From Clostridia bacterium (lineage in GTDB: Bacteria; Bacillota; Clostridia; Oscillospirales; CAG-382): a stretch of DNA of 40,373 nucleotides. Shown here piece by piece: positions 32,612 to 40,358 of the stretch (positions are counted from its first letter, which is position 1; each line of letters opens with the position of its first letter). A program made the position numbers and the translations under genes. The stretch spans positions 1-40,373 of the forward strand of contig JAFSNK010000029.1 of NCBI GenBank assembly GCA_017447445.1, read 5' to 3'. A model generated the notes under the pieces. The model was not told where the DNA came from, ran no database searches, and was given only the letters and a program-made list of their open reading frames with translations.

Positions 32612-34507
32612 TTATTTGCGCGCTTCTTTAAGCTTTTTGTAACCCTCGTGGAACGCTTTCAGCGCGAGCGGAGCGCCCTCGTCGAGCTTCAGGTGGTTGT
32701 ATATTATCTGCTTTCCGTCGTCGAGATTCGCGTAGTCGTTGGCGGAGAACCAGATCGCCACGCAGATGTTCTTCGCGAACTCGTAGCCCGGCTCGTTCTT
32801 GTGCAGGAAGCATTCGAACATATCGGTTATCCATTCCGCCTGGTGCTTGCGCCGTGCTTCGAGATTGTCGGCTTCGACGTAGCTGCTCTTGTTGTAGTCG
32901 TATACGTAATCGCCGCCGGCGGCACAGCCGAACTCGCCCAGAACGGCGGGGTAGTTGTCGAAATACGGCGTGTTCTTCTTGTAAAGGTCGGAATACATCT
33001 TGCTGAACGATTCGAAAGCTTCAAGCTTGCCGGTGTTCATCTGATAATAGGTAAGCCCAAGCATCTGCACGTAATCCTCGCCCGGGAAGTAGTTAAGCAT
33101 ATCGCCCCAGTTGCTGTAGGGGCAGGAGGTGGCGATGGGGTTCCATACCCATATGCAGTTGTCGACGCCTTCTTCTTTGAATATATCGTAAAGCCGGCGC
33201 CAGGTGGCGATGAAAATATCCGGGTCGAGCATTGTCATCATACCGCAGTAGCTCGTCCAGTCGGTGTTCATTTCGTTGTTCAGGCGGAACAGGATGGGGT
33301 GCCCGTAGGCCTTAAGGTCCTGCGCGAGCTTGCGGAAGTGTTCGTCGTACCTGCCGCGCAGGATATCGAACATCGGCGTCTGACCGGCGTCGAGATTGTT
33401 GTTAGTATCGGTGAACTGGTAGGTAAGCTCCAGCATCGGGAGCCCGTTCTTTCCGTCGCCGCCCGCCTGCGTGTTTATCCGCACGGTGTCGATATCGGTC
33501 TTGTTGTCGTACCAGCCGATATGGAAATAGGTCATATAGAAATCGAATTTCTCGTTTATGCCTTCCTCGCCCTCAAGCCATTTGCGGTAGTTCGGATCGT
33601 TCTTTTCGTAAAACGCGCCGAGCTGAACGGTGTCCGAGTTACGCAGACTTTCATAAAACTCTTTCGTTTCTTCGTTCCAGAAATCCGGTATTTTAAGCTC
33701 GTAGGAGCCGACGCTGTTCACGGCGACGCCGGATTTTTCTATCTCGGTGAAGGAAGCGACAATCTCGTCCATACGGTCTGTCATCTGCTCGCGGGATTTA
33801 AGCACGAACAGCCAGAATTTCTTCACGCTGCCGCGCGGACGCACTATCGCAATGCTGTAATAGGGCATATCTATTTTGGCGTTTACGCTTATCACCATAT
33901 CATAGTAATAAACGGTGTGGCCGGGAAGCAGCTCGTCCGTCTCGCCGATCTTGCGGGTGCGGCGTATGCTGTTTTTGGAAAGGAAGTTCATATCCGCGAT
34001 ACGGCGGGTAAGCCATTCGTCGTAGTAAATATCCCACCCTTTATCGCCCGTATAGGGATTCTGATTTTCGAACGTGAGCGTCAGGGTGAACCCCGCGGAC
34101 TCGGAAAAATACTTGCTGCGAAGCTTCCCCAGCGAGAAATCCGCGGTAACGTCCGCGGCGGGCAGAGTCACGGCGTAACCCTCCGGCAGTACCACCGCGC
34201 GGGTGCTTTCTTTCCCGGCGAACAAATAGCGGGTGTCCTTTCCCGGTTCCGCGGCGGGAGCGCCCCCGGCGGCCGTTCCGTCCACGTAGGCGGTGAGTTT
34301 ATAAATATCCGAAGCCGAGCCGAGCCCCGCCTTTTCGTCGGCGTATTCGGGCTTCCAAAGCGGTTCGGCGTTCTTATCGGGTCCCATTTCGGATACCTCC
34401 TTCGATCCGTCTTCTTGCGAAGACGGATTTTCGTTCGTTCCGTCGCACGCGGTGAGCGCGGCCAGTGCGAAAACCGCGACAAGCATAAACGCTGTGATTC
34501 GTTTCAT
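32612..34507 (-). CDS. Lipoprotein glycoside hydrolase, GH26-like (beta-mannanase type)
   Basis: 631 residues. Lipoprotein signal with Cys21 (ALTAC) and a disordered Ser/Glu-rich linker. The C-terminal domain (about 270-625) is a TIM barrel with GH26 signatures: HPILFRLNNEMNTDW carries acid/base Glu412, CIWVWNPIATSCPYSN follows, and GEFGCA carries nucleophile Glu525; spacing agrees with the clan. GH26 enzymes cleave beta-1,4-mannans or related beta-glucans. Residues about 70-260 form another beta-rich domain with a possible carbohydrate-binding role that I cannot name. Predicted on the cell surface. Monocistronic. Starts at an ATG with a GGAGGT site. Confidence 0.85.
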   Translation of the reverse strand: MKRITAFMLVAVFALAALTACDGTNENPSSQEDGSKEVSEMGPDKNAEPLWKPEYADEKAGLGSASDIYKLTAYVDGTAAGGAPAAEPGKDTRYLFAGKESTRAVVLPEGYAVTLPAADVTADFSLGKLRSKYFSESAGFTLTLTFENQNPYTGDKGWDIYYDEWLTRRIADMNFLSKNSIRRTRKIGETDELLPGHTVYYYDMVISVNAKIDMPYYSIAIVRPRGSVKKFWLFVLKSREQMTDRMDEIVASFTEIEKSGVAVNSVGSYELKIPDFWNEETKEFYESLRNSDTVQLGAFYEKNDPNYRKWLEGEEGINEKFDFYMTYFHIGWYDNKTDIDTVRINTQAGGDGKNGLPMLELTYQFTDTNNNLDAGQTPMFDILRGRYDEHFRKLAQDLKAYGHPILFRLNNEMNTDWTSYCGMMTMLDPDIFIATWRRLYDIFKEEGVDNCIWVWNPIATSCPYSNWGDMLNYFPGEDYVQMLGLTYYQMNTGKLEAFESFSKMYSDLYKKNTPYFDNYPAVLGEFGCAAGGDYVYDYNKSSYVEADNLEARRKHQAEWITDMFECFLHKNEPGYEFAKNICVAIWFSANDYANLDDGKQIIYNHLKLDEGAPLALKAFHEGYKKLKEARK

Positions 34508-34533
34508 TGTCTATACCTCCGTTCGTTAGAACC

Positions 34534-34562
34534 ATTTTAGCATAAATACGCCGGAAATGCAA
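34534..34562 (-). promoter_or_regulatory. Sigma-A promoter of the GH26-like gene
   Basis: Minus strand: TTGCAT (34562-34557), 17-base spacer, TAAAAT (34539-34534). Confidence 0.75.
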
Positions 34563-34579
34563 GCAAATAACAAAAATCC

Positions 34580-34616
34580 GCAATAAACAAAAATACAACG
34601 GCGCAGCCGCTGTATT
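34580..34616 (-). terminator. Terminator of rpsU
   Basis: Minus strand: AATACAGCGGC, loop TGC, GCCGTTGTATT (one G-T pair), then TTTGTTTATT. Confidence 0.75.
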
Positions 34617-34657
34617 GATGTATTTTGTATAAGACAAAATGGACTGGATTCGTCGAC

Positions 34658-34834
34658 TTATCTGTATTTGCGTTTGCGAGCCGCTTCGGACTTCTTTTTG
34701 CGCTTCACGCTCGGCTTTTCGTAATGTTCTCTTTTACGGATCTCTGCCGGCACGCCGCTTCTGAGATAAGACCTTTTGAATCTGCGAAGAGCGCTGTCTA
34801 TCGTTTCGTTCTCCTTAACTCTGATCTCAGCCAA
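34658..34834 (-). CDS. rpsU: 30S ribosomal protein S21, TTG start
   Basis: 58-residue small-subunit protein beginning [20 protein letters not shown] after the start codon, with a strongly basic C-terminus ([15 protein letters not shown]), the full length of S21. The start is TTG at 34834, with a GGGAGGG ribosome binding site at 34844-34850, 9 bases upstream; the ATG at 34930 lies before the promoter. It has its own perfect promoter and a terminator, so it is not part of the infC operon just upstream. Confidence 0.95.
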   Translation of the reverse strand: MAEIRVKENETIDSALRRFKRSYLRSGVPAEIRKREHYEKPSVKRKKKSEAARKRKYR

Positions 34835-34888
34835 TTTTGTTGTCCCTCCCTTACATCGGTTTCCGAGGAAATCGCATCTGTTGCTGAC

Positions 34889-34917
34889 ATTATACCAAAG
34901 AATTCGACATATGTCAA
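34889..34917 (-). promoter_or_regulatory. Consensus sigma-A promoter of rpsU
   Basis: Minus strand: TTGACA (34917-34912), 17-base spacer, TATAAT (34894-34889). A perfect consensus. Confidence 0.93.
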
Positions 34918-34945
34918 CACAGTTTTTCAATTATCCTGTGTTTTA

Positions 34946-35299
34946 TTAAAGTGCGTTTTTCGCGGTCTCAACAAGCTGCGCGAACGCCTTCTTGTCGTTT
35001 ATCGCGAGTTCGCTCAGCATTTTGCGGTTGAGCTCGATCCCGCTCTTCTTAAGCCCGTACATAAAGCGGGAGTAGTTTATTCCTTCGACCTTGCACTGCG
35101 CGGAAATGCGGGTGATCCAAAGCGAACGGAAATCTCTCTTCTTCTGCTTTCTGCCGATAAAAGCGTAGTTGCCGCTCTTTAATACGGCCTGCTTCGCCAT
35201 TTTGAAATGCTTGCTCTTGGAGCCCCAGTAGCCCTTGGCGAGCTTAAGCATTTTGTTCCTTCTTTTTCTTGTCGCCAATGCGCCTTTTATTCTTGCCAT
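34946..35299 (-). CDS. rplT: 50S ribosomal protein L20
   Basis: 117 residues, standard length. L20 binds 23S rRNA early in large-subunit assembly and in Firmicutes and Enterobacteria also represses its own operon. The basic N-terminus ([39 protein letters not shown]) and globular end ([22 protein letters not shown]) match. Third gene of infC-rpmI-rplT. Confidence 0.97.
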   Translation of the reverse strand: MARIKGALATRKRRNKMLKLAKGYWGSKSKHFKMAKQAVLKSGNYAFIGRKQKKRDFRSLWITRISAQCKVEGINYSRFMYGLKKSGIELNRKMLSELAINDKKAFAQLVETAKNAL

Positions 35300-35317
35300 T
35301 GTTAAAAACCTCCGTAA

Positions 35318-35515
35318 TTAGTCATAGGGAAGCATACGTTTGAGATCGGCGGTCCTCGCCTTGCTTACGTAGCTTGCCTTGCGAAGCGATCTCATGCGCT
35401 TGCTTGTTTTAAGTCCGGTCTTGTGTCTGTGGCCGGGATGCCCCATCTTGAGCTTGCCGGTACCGGTAAAGGTGAACCGTTTTGCGGAGGCCTTGTGAGT
35501 TTTGATTTTTCCCAT
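35318..35515 (-). CDS. rpmI: 50S ribosomal protein L35
   Basis: 65 residues, typical. Starts MGKIKTHKASAKRFTFTGTG and contains HPGHRHKTGLKTSKRMRSL, the usual basic tract. Lies 16 bases after infC and 18 before rplT on the same strand. Confidence 0.97.
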   Translation of the reverse strand: MGKIKTHKASAKRFTFTGTGKLKMGHPGHRHKTGLKTSKRMRSLRKASYVSKARTADLKRMLPYD

Positions 35516-35531
35516 TTTGATGATCCTTTCG

Positions 35532-36053
35532 TTATTTCGTTTTCTTCGGTGCCAATATCATCGTCATATTTCTGCCGTCAAGCAAGGGCTTTTTCTCCAT
35601 AACGGCGGCTTCGCCGCAGCCCTCGAAAAAGCGGTCCAGCAGTTGGGCGCCGAGTTCGGTATGCGCCATCTCCCTGCCGAAGAACTTAACTATGACTTTT
35701 ACTTTGTTCCCTTGCGAAAGGAACCGGAGCGTGTGATTGAGTTTGGTGTTGAAATCGTGGGTGTCGATACGGCATTTGAGCTGTATTTCCTTGATTTCGA
35801 TTATCTGGCGTTTTTTGCGCTGTTCCTTTTCGCGCTTTTCTTTTTCGAAGCGGTATTTGCCGTAGTCCATTATCTTGCACACGGGAGGAGTGGAATCCGG
35901 CGCGATCTCGACTAAATCGAGCATCACCTCGTTGGAAAGGCGAAGCGCTTCGGACAGCTTCATAACGCCGAGCTGATTCCCGTCCGCGCCGATAACGCGA
36001 ACTTCGTTTGCCCGGATCTCTTCGTTGATCAGAGAAGAATTTTTAGCGGCGAT
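35532..36053 (-). CDS. infC: Translation initiation factor IF-3, ATC start
   Basis: Binds the 30S subunit, prevents premature joining of the 50S and checks start codon choice. Start at ATC 36053-36051: GGAGGTG (36067-36061) lies 7 bases before, there is no ATG/GTG/TTG nearby in frame, and family members begin shortly before SSLINEEIRANEVRVIG, as here. Product 173 residues, the normal size. N-terminal domain: NEEIRANEVRVIGADGNQLG and DLVEIAPDSTPPVCKIMDYG. C-terminal: VKVIVKFFGREMAHTELG and MTMILAPKK. The non-AUG start allows autoregulation, as known for infC. Confidence 0.95.
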   Translation of the reverse strand: MAAKNSSLINEEIRANEVRVIGADGNQLGVMKLSEALRLSNEVMLDLVEIAPDSTPPVCKIMDYGKYRFEKEKREKEQRKKRQIIEIKEIQLKCRIDTHDFNTKLNHTLRFLSQGNKVKVIVKFFGREMAHTELGAQLLDRFFEGCGEAAVMEKKPLLDGRNMTMILAPKKTK

Positions 36054-36234
36054 GAGAGGACACCTCCAAAATATGATTAATAGATTTTTGCAAAAAAAGA
36101 TGCAAAGCGTTTTACCCGCTTTGCACGACCAAAAACACAGGCGCGAGTGCGCATAACGCGCCCTTCGCCTTATATTATTGACCGCGCGCGGCATACACGC
36201 CGCCGGGTGAGAGCGTTGCTCTTCTTCTTTGTGC
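36054..36234 (-). promoter_or_regulatory. Structured leader of the infC-rpmI-rplT operon
   Basis: About 180 untranslated bases lie between the promoter and infC. They contain a hairpin AGAGC-AAC-GCTCT (36222-36210), a GC-rich stem region, and a terminator at 36125-36092. Its position and plan match the L20 leader of Firmicutes (L20-dependent attenuation). Identification rests on position and structure, not on a covariance search. Confidence 0.6.
36092..36125 (-). terminator. Attenuator terminator in the infC leader
   Basis: Minus strand: TGCAAAGCG (36125-36117), 7-base loop, CGCTTTGCA (36109-36101), TC and seven T (36098-36092). It ends 39 bases before the infC start codon. Confidence 0.9.
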
Positions 36235-36240
36235 CCGATT

Positions 36241-36269
36241 ATAATAACACACAATTCGCCGCTTGTCAA
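36241..36269 (-). promoter_or_regulatory. Sigma-A promoter of the infC operon
   Basis: Minus strand: TTGACA (36269-36264), 17-base spacer, TATTAT (36246-36241). A better-looking TATAAT shifted by three bases would leave a 20-base spacer. Confidence 0.85.
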
Positions 36270-36352
36270 GTGTTTTTTTTCAAAAAAACAAACGAACAAG
36301 CGGAAAAACGCGCACATATACTTTTACAAACGAAAAAAAGGAGCGAAAGCAT

Positions 36353-37099
36353 ATGCCAATGCTGTTTTTAAGCCCTTCCACGCAGGATTACAATATCTAT
36401 TACGACGGAAGCGGCAGCGAGGAATACTACATGAACCTTATCGCCGACAAAATGGAGCCGTGGCTTACCGCAAGCGGGATAACCTTCGGGCGGAACGACC
36501 CGAAAGGCACGGTGGGCAATTCGGTGCGGATGTCGAACGCCGGGGATTACCTGCTGCATCTGGCGCTGCATTCGAATGCCGCCGGCAGCGCGAACTACGG
36601 GCGGCAGACCGGAAGCGATATCTATTACTACCCGTCGAGCGTCAACGGCAAGCGGTTTGCGGAGATCATCGAGAACAATCTGAAAAAGATCTATCCCGAA
36701 CCTTCGCGCGTGCGCGCGCTGGCGACGACCAAGCTTTACGAGCTGAACAACACGAAAGCCCCGGCGGTGCTGGCGGAGATCGCCTACCACGACAACGCGC
36801 GGGACGCGGAATGGATAAAGAACAACCTCGATCCCATCGCGAAACAGCTTGCGCTGTCGGTAACGGAGTATTTCGGGGTGCCGCTTGTCGATCCGGCGGG
36901 AAGCGTTCGCAAAGGGCGCGTAGTAACGCAGGGCGGGCGGCTGAATATCCGCGAAGCGCCGGATATAAACTCGGTGATAGTGGGGCAGATCCCCAACGGC
37001 GCCGAGGTGGTGATAAAAGGCCGCGAGGGCGACTGGTATCTGGTGGGATACAAGCATCTGGGCGGCTACAGCTACGCGCAGTATATCATCCCGTCGTGA
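36353..37099 (+). CDS. N-acetylmuramoyl-L-alanine amidase (Amidase_3-like) with SH3 domain
   Basis: 248 residues. The catalytic domain (about 1-175) belongs to the short Amidase_3-like group beginning MPMLFLSPSTQDYN: zinc ligand candidates are Glu23/Glu24 (GSEEYYMN), His73 (LHLALHSNA) and catalytic Glu142 (LAEIAYHDN). The amidase removes peptides from muramic acid in peptidoglycan. A C-terminal bacterial SH3 domain (about 190-246, GRLNIREAPDINS and GDWYLVGYK) should bind cell wall. No signal peptide is present, so export may use a non-classical path or lysis. I start it at ATG 36353, with AGGAG 9 bases upstream, rejecting the ATG at 36263. It is divergent from infC. A TATACT at 36317-36322 may be its -10. 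Confidence 0.85.
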   Translation: MPMLFLSPSTQDYNIYYDGSGSEEYYMNLIADKMEPWLTASGITFGRNDPKGTVGNSVRMSNAGDYLLHLALHSNAAGSANYGRQTGSDIYYYPSSVNGKRFAEIIENNLKKIYPEPSRVRALATTKLYELNNTKAPAVLAEIAYHDNARDAEWIKNNLDPIAKQLALSVTEYFGVPLVDPAGSVRKGRVVTQGGRLNIREAPDINSVIVGQIPNGAEVVIKGREGDWYLVGYKHLGGYSYAQYIIPS

Positions 37100-37110
37100 C
37101 CGGAACCCCC

Positions 37111-37150
37111 TAAAAAGGAAGCACGCGGGGCTGTTGCGCGCCCCGCGTGC
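37111..37150 (-). terminator. Terminator of the HtrA-like gene
   Basis: An 11-bp GC stem GCACGCGGGGC (37121-37131) with GCCCCGCGTGC (37140-37150). On the minus strand it is followed by TTCCTTTTTAG. Confidence 0.6.
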
Positions 37151-37231
37151 CCCCGGGTACGGTTTCCCGTCCCCGAAAGGTAGGAGAAAAATATGAAAAA
37201 CCAAAAACGGTAGATGCGATCGAAAACAGTT

Positions 37232-38560
37232 TTAATCGCTTGCTCCGAGCTTGAAGGTGATCGAAGTTTCCTTGCCCGAGGTGAGCGTGCGGTTGAAGCG
37301 GAACACCTTCATCGTAACTTCCTGCCCGACCTTGCATTTGGAAAGCGCCGAAGAAAGATCGCTCGTCGAGGTTATTTTGTCCCCGTTGAACTCGATGAGT
37401 ATATCGAACACTTCCAGCCCCGCGGCATATGCCGAGGAATCGGCTTCTATGGCGCCGATAAGCAGACCTTCCGGATATTCGCAGCGCGGCGTGATCCTGA
37501 AGCTTTCGAACCCGTATTCAAGCGTGTAGACGGTGATGCCGATCCGCGGTGTTGCGGTGGCGATGCTGCTGTCGCCGACCTCCTCGCCCGCGATGAGCTT
37601 TTTGAATATCTCCGTCGCGCTGGTGATCGGGATGGCGAATCCCATGCCCTCGTATTCCTCGGAAGCGATCTTCAAAGAGTTTATGCCGATAACACGGCCG
37701 GTCATATCTATAAGCGGACCGCCGCTGTTGCCGGGGTTTATCGCGCAGTCGGTCTGGATAAGAGTCATTACCTTGTTCACTTTGCCGTAGCTGTTCGTGA
37801 TCTTTACGTTCCGCGCGATGCCGCTGATATATCCTACTGTCAGCGTCCCGGCGAATTCATCGGAATAAGGAGTTCCGATAGCCATAACGCGTTCGCCGAC
37901 CTTTATATCGTCGGAGCTGCCGATCGGGAGCTTCACAAGGTCCTTCGCGTCCACGCGGAGCACCGCGAGATCGGTGGTCTCGTCGCTTCCGACAAGCTCG
38001 GCGGCGTATTCGGTGCCGTCGTAGAACACCACCTTAATGCTCTTCGCCTTTTCTATCACGTGGTGGTTGGTGGCGATATATCCGCCGTCGGAATCTATAA
38101 CGAATCCGCTGCCGAGTATATATCCGGATCCGCTTTTCGGAGTGGTGTAGACGGTGCAGCAGGACTTCGAAGCTTTTTCGTATATAACGGTAAGGTCCGT
38201 TTCTTCTTTCTGCCCTGCCGCGTCGGGAGTGAAATCGGGCACGCTGACGTCCGTTTTCTTGCCGACGTCATTTCGTATCTCGGCTCCGGAGCCGTTATCG
38301 GCGGCTTTATCCGGCTTTACCGATTCGGAGACCGCGGAAGTTTCCGTCGCGGGGCGCGTTTCGGCGTAGCCGATCACCGTCGACACCACGAGCACGCCTA
38401 TAATTATCACTATCACCGCGATTATCGCGAACCCCCTGCCGCTGTGTCTGCGGTTGCTGCTGTTGTATTCCGAGCCGTTCCATTTATAGGTGTAGTCGGG
38501 ACGGCGGTTTTCGGGCGGGGTCTGTTCGCTGAAACCGTTGTTATCGTTGTATTCGGACAT
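37232..38560 (-). CDS. Membrane-anchored HtrA/DegP-like serine protease with PDZ domain
   Basis: 442 residues. Cytosolic N-terminus of about 42 residues, a membrane helix (about 43-65), an extracellular linker, then the trypsin-like protease domain (about 125-330) with the full triad: His167 (TNHHVIE), Asp197 (ETTDLAVL), Ser279 (NPGNSGGPLID). A C-terminal PDZ domain (about 345-440) starts at FESFRITPRCEYPEGLLIG. Such enzymes degrade or refold damaged exported proteins at the membrane. AGAGGTG precedes the ATG. It follows a sensor kinase gene by 87 bases on the same strand, suggesting shared control like CssRS-HtrA of Bacillus. Confidence 0.93.
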   Translation of the reverse strand: MSEYNDNNGFSEQTPPENRRPDYTYKWNGSEYNSSNRRHSGRGFAIIAVIVIIIGVLVVSTVIGYAETRPATETSAVSESVKPDKAADNGSGAEIRNDVGKKTDVSVPDFTPDAAGQKEETDLTVIYEKASKSCCTVYTTPKSGSGYILGSGFVIDSDGGYIATNHHVIEKAKSIKVVFYDGTEYAAELVGSDETTDLAVLRVDAKDLVKLPIGSSDDIKVGERVMAIGTPYSDEFAGTLTVGYISGIARNVKITNSYGKVNKVMTLIQTDCAINPGNSGGPLIDMTGRVIGINSLKIASEEYEGMGFAIPITSATEIFKKLIAGEEVGDSSIATATPRIGITVYTLEYGFESFRITPRCEYPEGLLIGAIEADSSAYAAGLEVFDILIEFNGDKITSTSDLSSALSKCKVGQEVTMKVFRFNRTLTSGKETSITFKLGASD

Positions 38561-38647
38561 TTAAGACACCTCTTTTGTTATTTTACAACTGCATTCTATA
38601 TCAGTTTGCTTAAATGTACCTTTAATATTCAAAACTTTTTTGTTTTT

Positions 38648-40069
38648 TTATTTTTCCGCCAGCGGCAGAGTGAACCTGAATTCGGTGTATTCGCCCTCTT
38701 TCGATTCCGCTATAAGGTCTTCGCCGTGCCTTTGAAGCGAGTTTTTGGCTATGAACAGCCCCAGCCCCGTGCCGCTTTTATCCAAAGAGCGCGAACGGTC
38801 GGTCTTGTAGAACTTTTCGAAAACGTGGTTTATCTCGTCCGCTGGGATGCCTTCTCCGGTGTTCCGCACGGAAAACAGCGCTTTGCGGCGGCGGCGCCCG
38901 TCCGAAACCGTGGTTATCTTTATGCTTATTTTACCCGATTCGGGCGTGAATTTTACCGCGTTGTCCAAAAGATTGTATATCACGCGGTGTATCGAATCCG
39001 GGTCGGCGTTCACAAAAACGTCCCCGTCGCCGCAGTCGAATTCTATTTCAAGCCCCTTGTCGTTTATCTTGTTTTCAAGCGAGATAAGCACCGTGCGCCC
39101 TTTTTCGGTAAGGTTGAAATCGGAGCATTTCAGCTCGCCGCTGCTTTCCAGTCGTGAAAGCTCCAGCAGCGAGTTGACCAAGCGCGAAAGCCGGCGTACC
39201 TCCTGAGATATCACCCCGAGGTAATAATCCTGCTTTTCGGGCGGGATGGTGCCGTCGCGGATGCCGTCCACGAACCCGGAAATAGTCGTCATCGGCGTGC
39301 GGAGATCGTGTGATACGTTCCCTATAAATGCGCTTCGCGTTTCCTCCAGATGCGCCAGCGAGGAAGCCATTTCGTTTATGGCGGCCGCAAGCTCCGCCAC
39401 CTCGTCGTGTCCCTCGGCTTCTATTTTGCGGTCGAACCGCCCTTTGGCGTAGCTTTTCGCGGCGGAGACTATCTCGCTTAACGGCTTGGTTATGTGCAGC
39501 GAGATCGCGTACAGCGATACCATCGCCGCCAGAAACACCCAAAGCGAAACGCCGACCGAAACCCCCGCCAGCTTTTTCGTAAGTCTGTCGCCCCCGGTCT
39601 TGCCGCGGCTGAGTATCACGGCGAAAGCCGCGCCGGAGTCCTTCGAAACGCGGCAGACGTTTATACGGCTGCGCTCGAAATATCCCTCTATCGTGCTCAC
39701 GGCATAGGTCTTGCCGAAATCGAAAATGCTCTCCGCGGCGGTCTGCGATATCGGCTCGCCCCCCTCGGGAAGCAGACAGGCGCCGGTCTCGTCGAACACG
39801 TAAAGCGTCGCTCCGGCTTCGCTCTCCGCAAGCGCGGCTGTCTTTGCGATCTCGTCGGAGCGCACGGCGGCGGAAAGCTCGCTTCCGTCCAGCAGCGCGT
39901 ATGCTATATCCGAAACGGCTTTATCTGCGGCGGCGCCCATGGCCTCCACTCTGTCGGCGCGGACGCTGCCCGAAACGGCGGAGGCGACGGCGAAAAGGAT
40001 CGCCGCGATACACAGCAGGAGTATCACGGTGAAGGTAACGAGATATTTCACGAAAATGCTTTTGAACAT
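38648..40069 (-). CDS. Sensor histidine kinase, HAMP-type
   Basis: 473 residues. Two membrane helices (about 9-33 and 168-190) flank an extracellular sensor domain of about 130 residues with no recognised fold. HAMP follows (about 190-243), then HisKA with the phospho-accepting His254 (NVSHDLRTPM) and HATPase_c with N box (IYNLLDNAVKF), G1 (NTGEGIP), F box (FEKFYKTD) and G2 (GTGLGLFIA). A complete transmembrane kinase of the OmpR-coupled type. It precedes the HtrA-like gene. No response regulator is in the window; it could lie beyond the right edge, though a promoter and terminator separate the kinase from it. Confidence 0.93.
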   Translation of the reverse strand: MFKSIFVKYLVTFTVILLLCIAAILFAVASAVSGSVRADRVEAMGAAADKAVSDIAYALLDGSELSAAVRSDEIAKTAALAESEAGATLYVFDETGACLLPEGGEPISQTAAESIFDFGKTYAVSTIEGYFERSRINVCRVSKDSGAAFAVILSRGKTGGDRLTKKLAGVSVGVSLWVFLAAMVSLYAISLHITKPLSEIVSAAKSYAKGRFDRKIEAEGHDEVAELAAAINEMASSLAHLEETRSAFIGNVSHDLRTPMTTISGFVDGIRDGTIPPEKQDYYLGVISQEVRRLSRLVNSLLELSRLESSGELKCSDFNLTEKGRTVLISLENKINDKGLEIEFDCGDGDVFVNADPDSIHRVIYNLLDNAVKFTPESGKISIKITTVSDGRRRRKALFSVRNTGEGIPADEINHVFEKFYKTDRSRSLDKSGTGLGLFIAKNSLQRHGEDLIAESKEGEYTEFRFTLPLAEK

Positions 40070-40102
40070 ATACTTTCGCGCCTTCCTGTTTTCTACACCT
40101 AC

Positions 40103-40131
40103 ACCTTATCACAAATCCGCGCGGTTTGCAA
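40103..40131 (-). promoter_or_regulatory. Sigma-A promoter of the histidine kinase gene
   Basis: Minus strand: TTGCAA (40131-40126), 17-base spacer, TAAGGT (40108-40103) with TGA just upstream (extended -10). Weaker -10 than other promoters here. Confidence 0.55.
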
Positions 40132-40136
40132 TAGAT

Positions 40137-40167
40137 AAAAAAGAATCGGGGCAGATAATTCTGCCCC
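40137..40167 (-). terminator. Terminator upstream of the histidine kinase gene
   Basis: GGGGCAGA (40148-40155), loop TAAT, TCTGCCCC (40160-40167); minus strand continues GATTCTTTTTT. It ends a leftward transcript entering from beyond the right edge. Confidence 0.8.
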
Positions 40168-40189
40168 ACAGAGTGCAGACAAAGCGGCG

Positions 40190-40313
40190 CTTTACGCACA
40201 AGCAAAATAAGAATGAAGAAGGAAAAGGTTCGTTCGGATTGCAAGTCCGGAACAATCTTTTTCTTTTGTAAAAGCCAAATCACATTGAAAATGCTCGTGC
40301 TTTAACGAAAAAC
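40190..40313 (+). repeat. Dispersed intergenic element, copy B
   Basis: Related to the copy at 2861-2979: identical CTTTACGCACAA (40190-40201) and ACGAAAAAC (40305-40313), with a shared hairpin module between. Here AAAGGTT (40224-40230) pairs with AATCTTT (40254-40260), inside which GTTCGGA pairs with TCCGGAAC around a small loop, and a TTTTTC tail follows. No gene is seen in this region. Confidence 0.5.
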
Positions 40314-40358
40314 TTCGACTGCCGTAGGACACTACGGCGACGCTCGTTTTTCGTTAAA
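40301..40358. repeat. Long two-part palindrome at the window edge
   Basis: A perfect 13-bp outer stem (TTTAACGAAAAAC at 40301-40313, GTTTTTCGTTAAA at 40346-40358), a 7+7 internal loop, and a perfect 7-bp inner stem (GCCGTAG / CTACGGC) with loop GACA. It overlaps the right end of the dispersed element. Confidence 0.7.

Noticed and set aside
36238..36243. TATAAT as -10 of the infC promoter
   Set aside because: It would need a 20-base spacer. TATTAT at 36241-36246 has 17.
37193..37213. Mini-ORF MKNQKR with AGGAG site after the amidase gene
   Set aside because: Six codons and a TAG. It may be a remnant of a gene start, but nothing else supports translation and the HtrA gene follows on the other strand.
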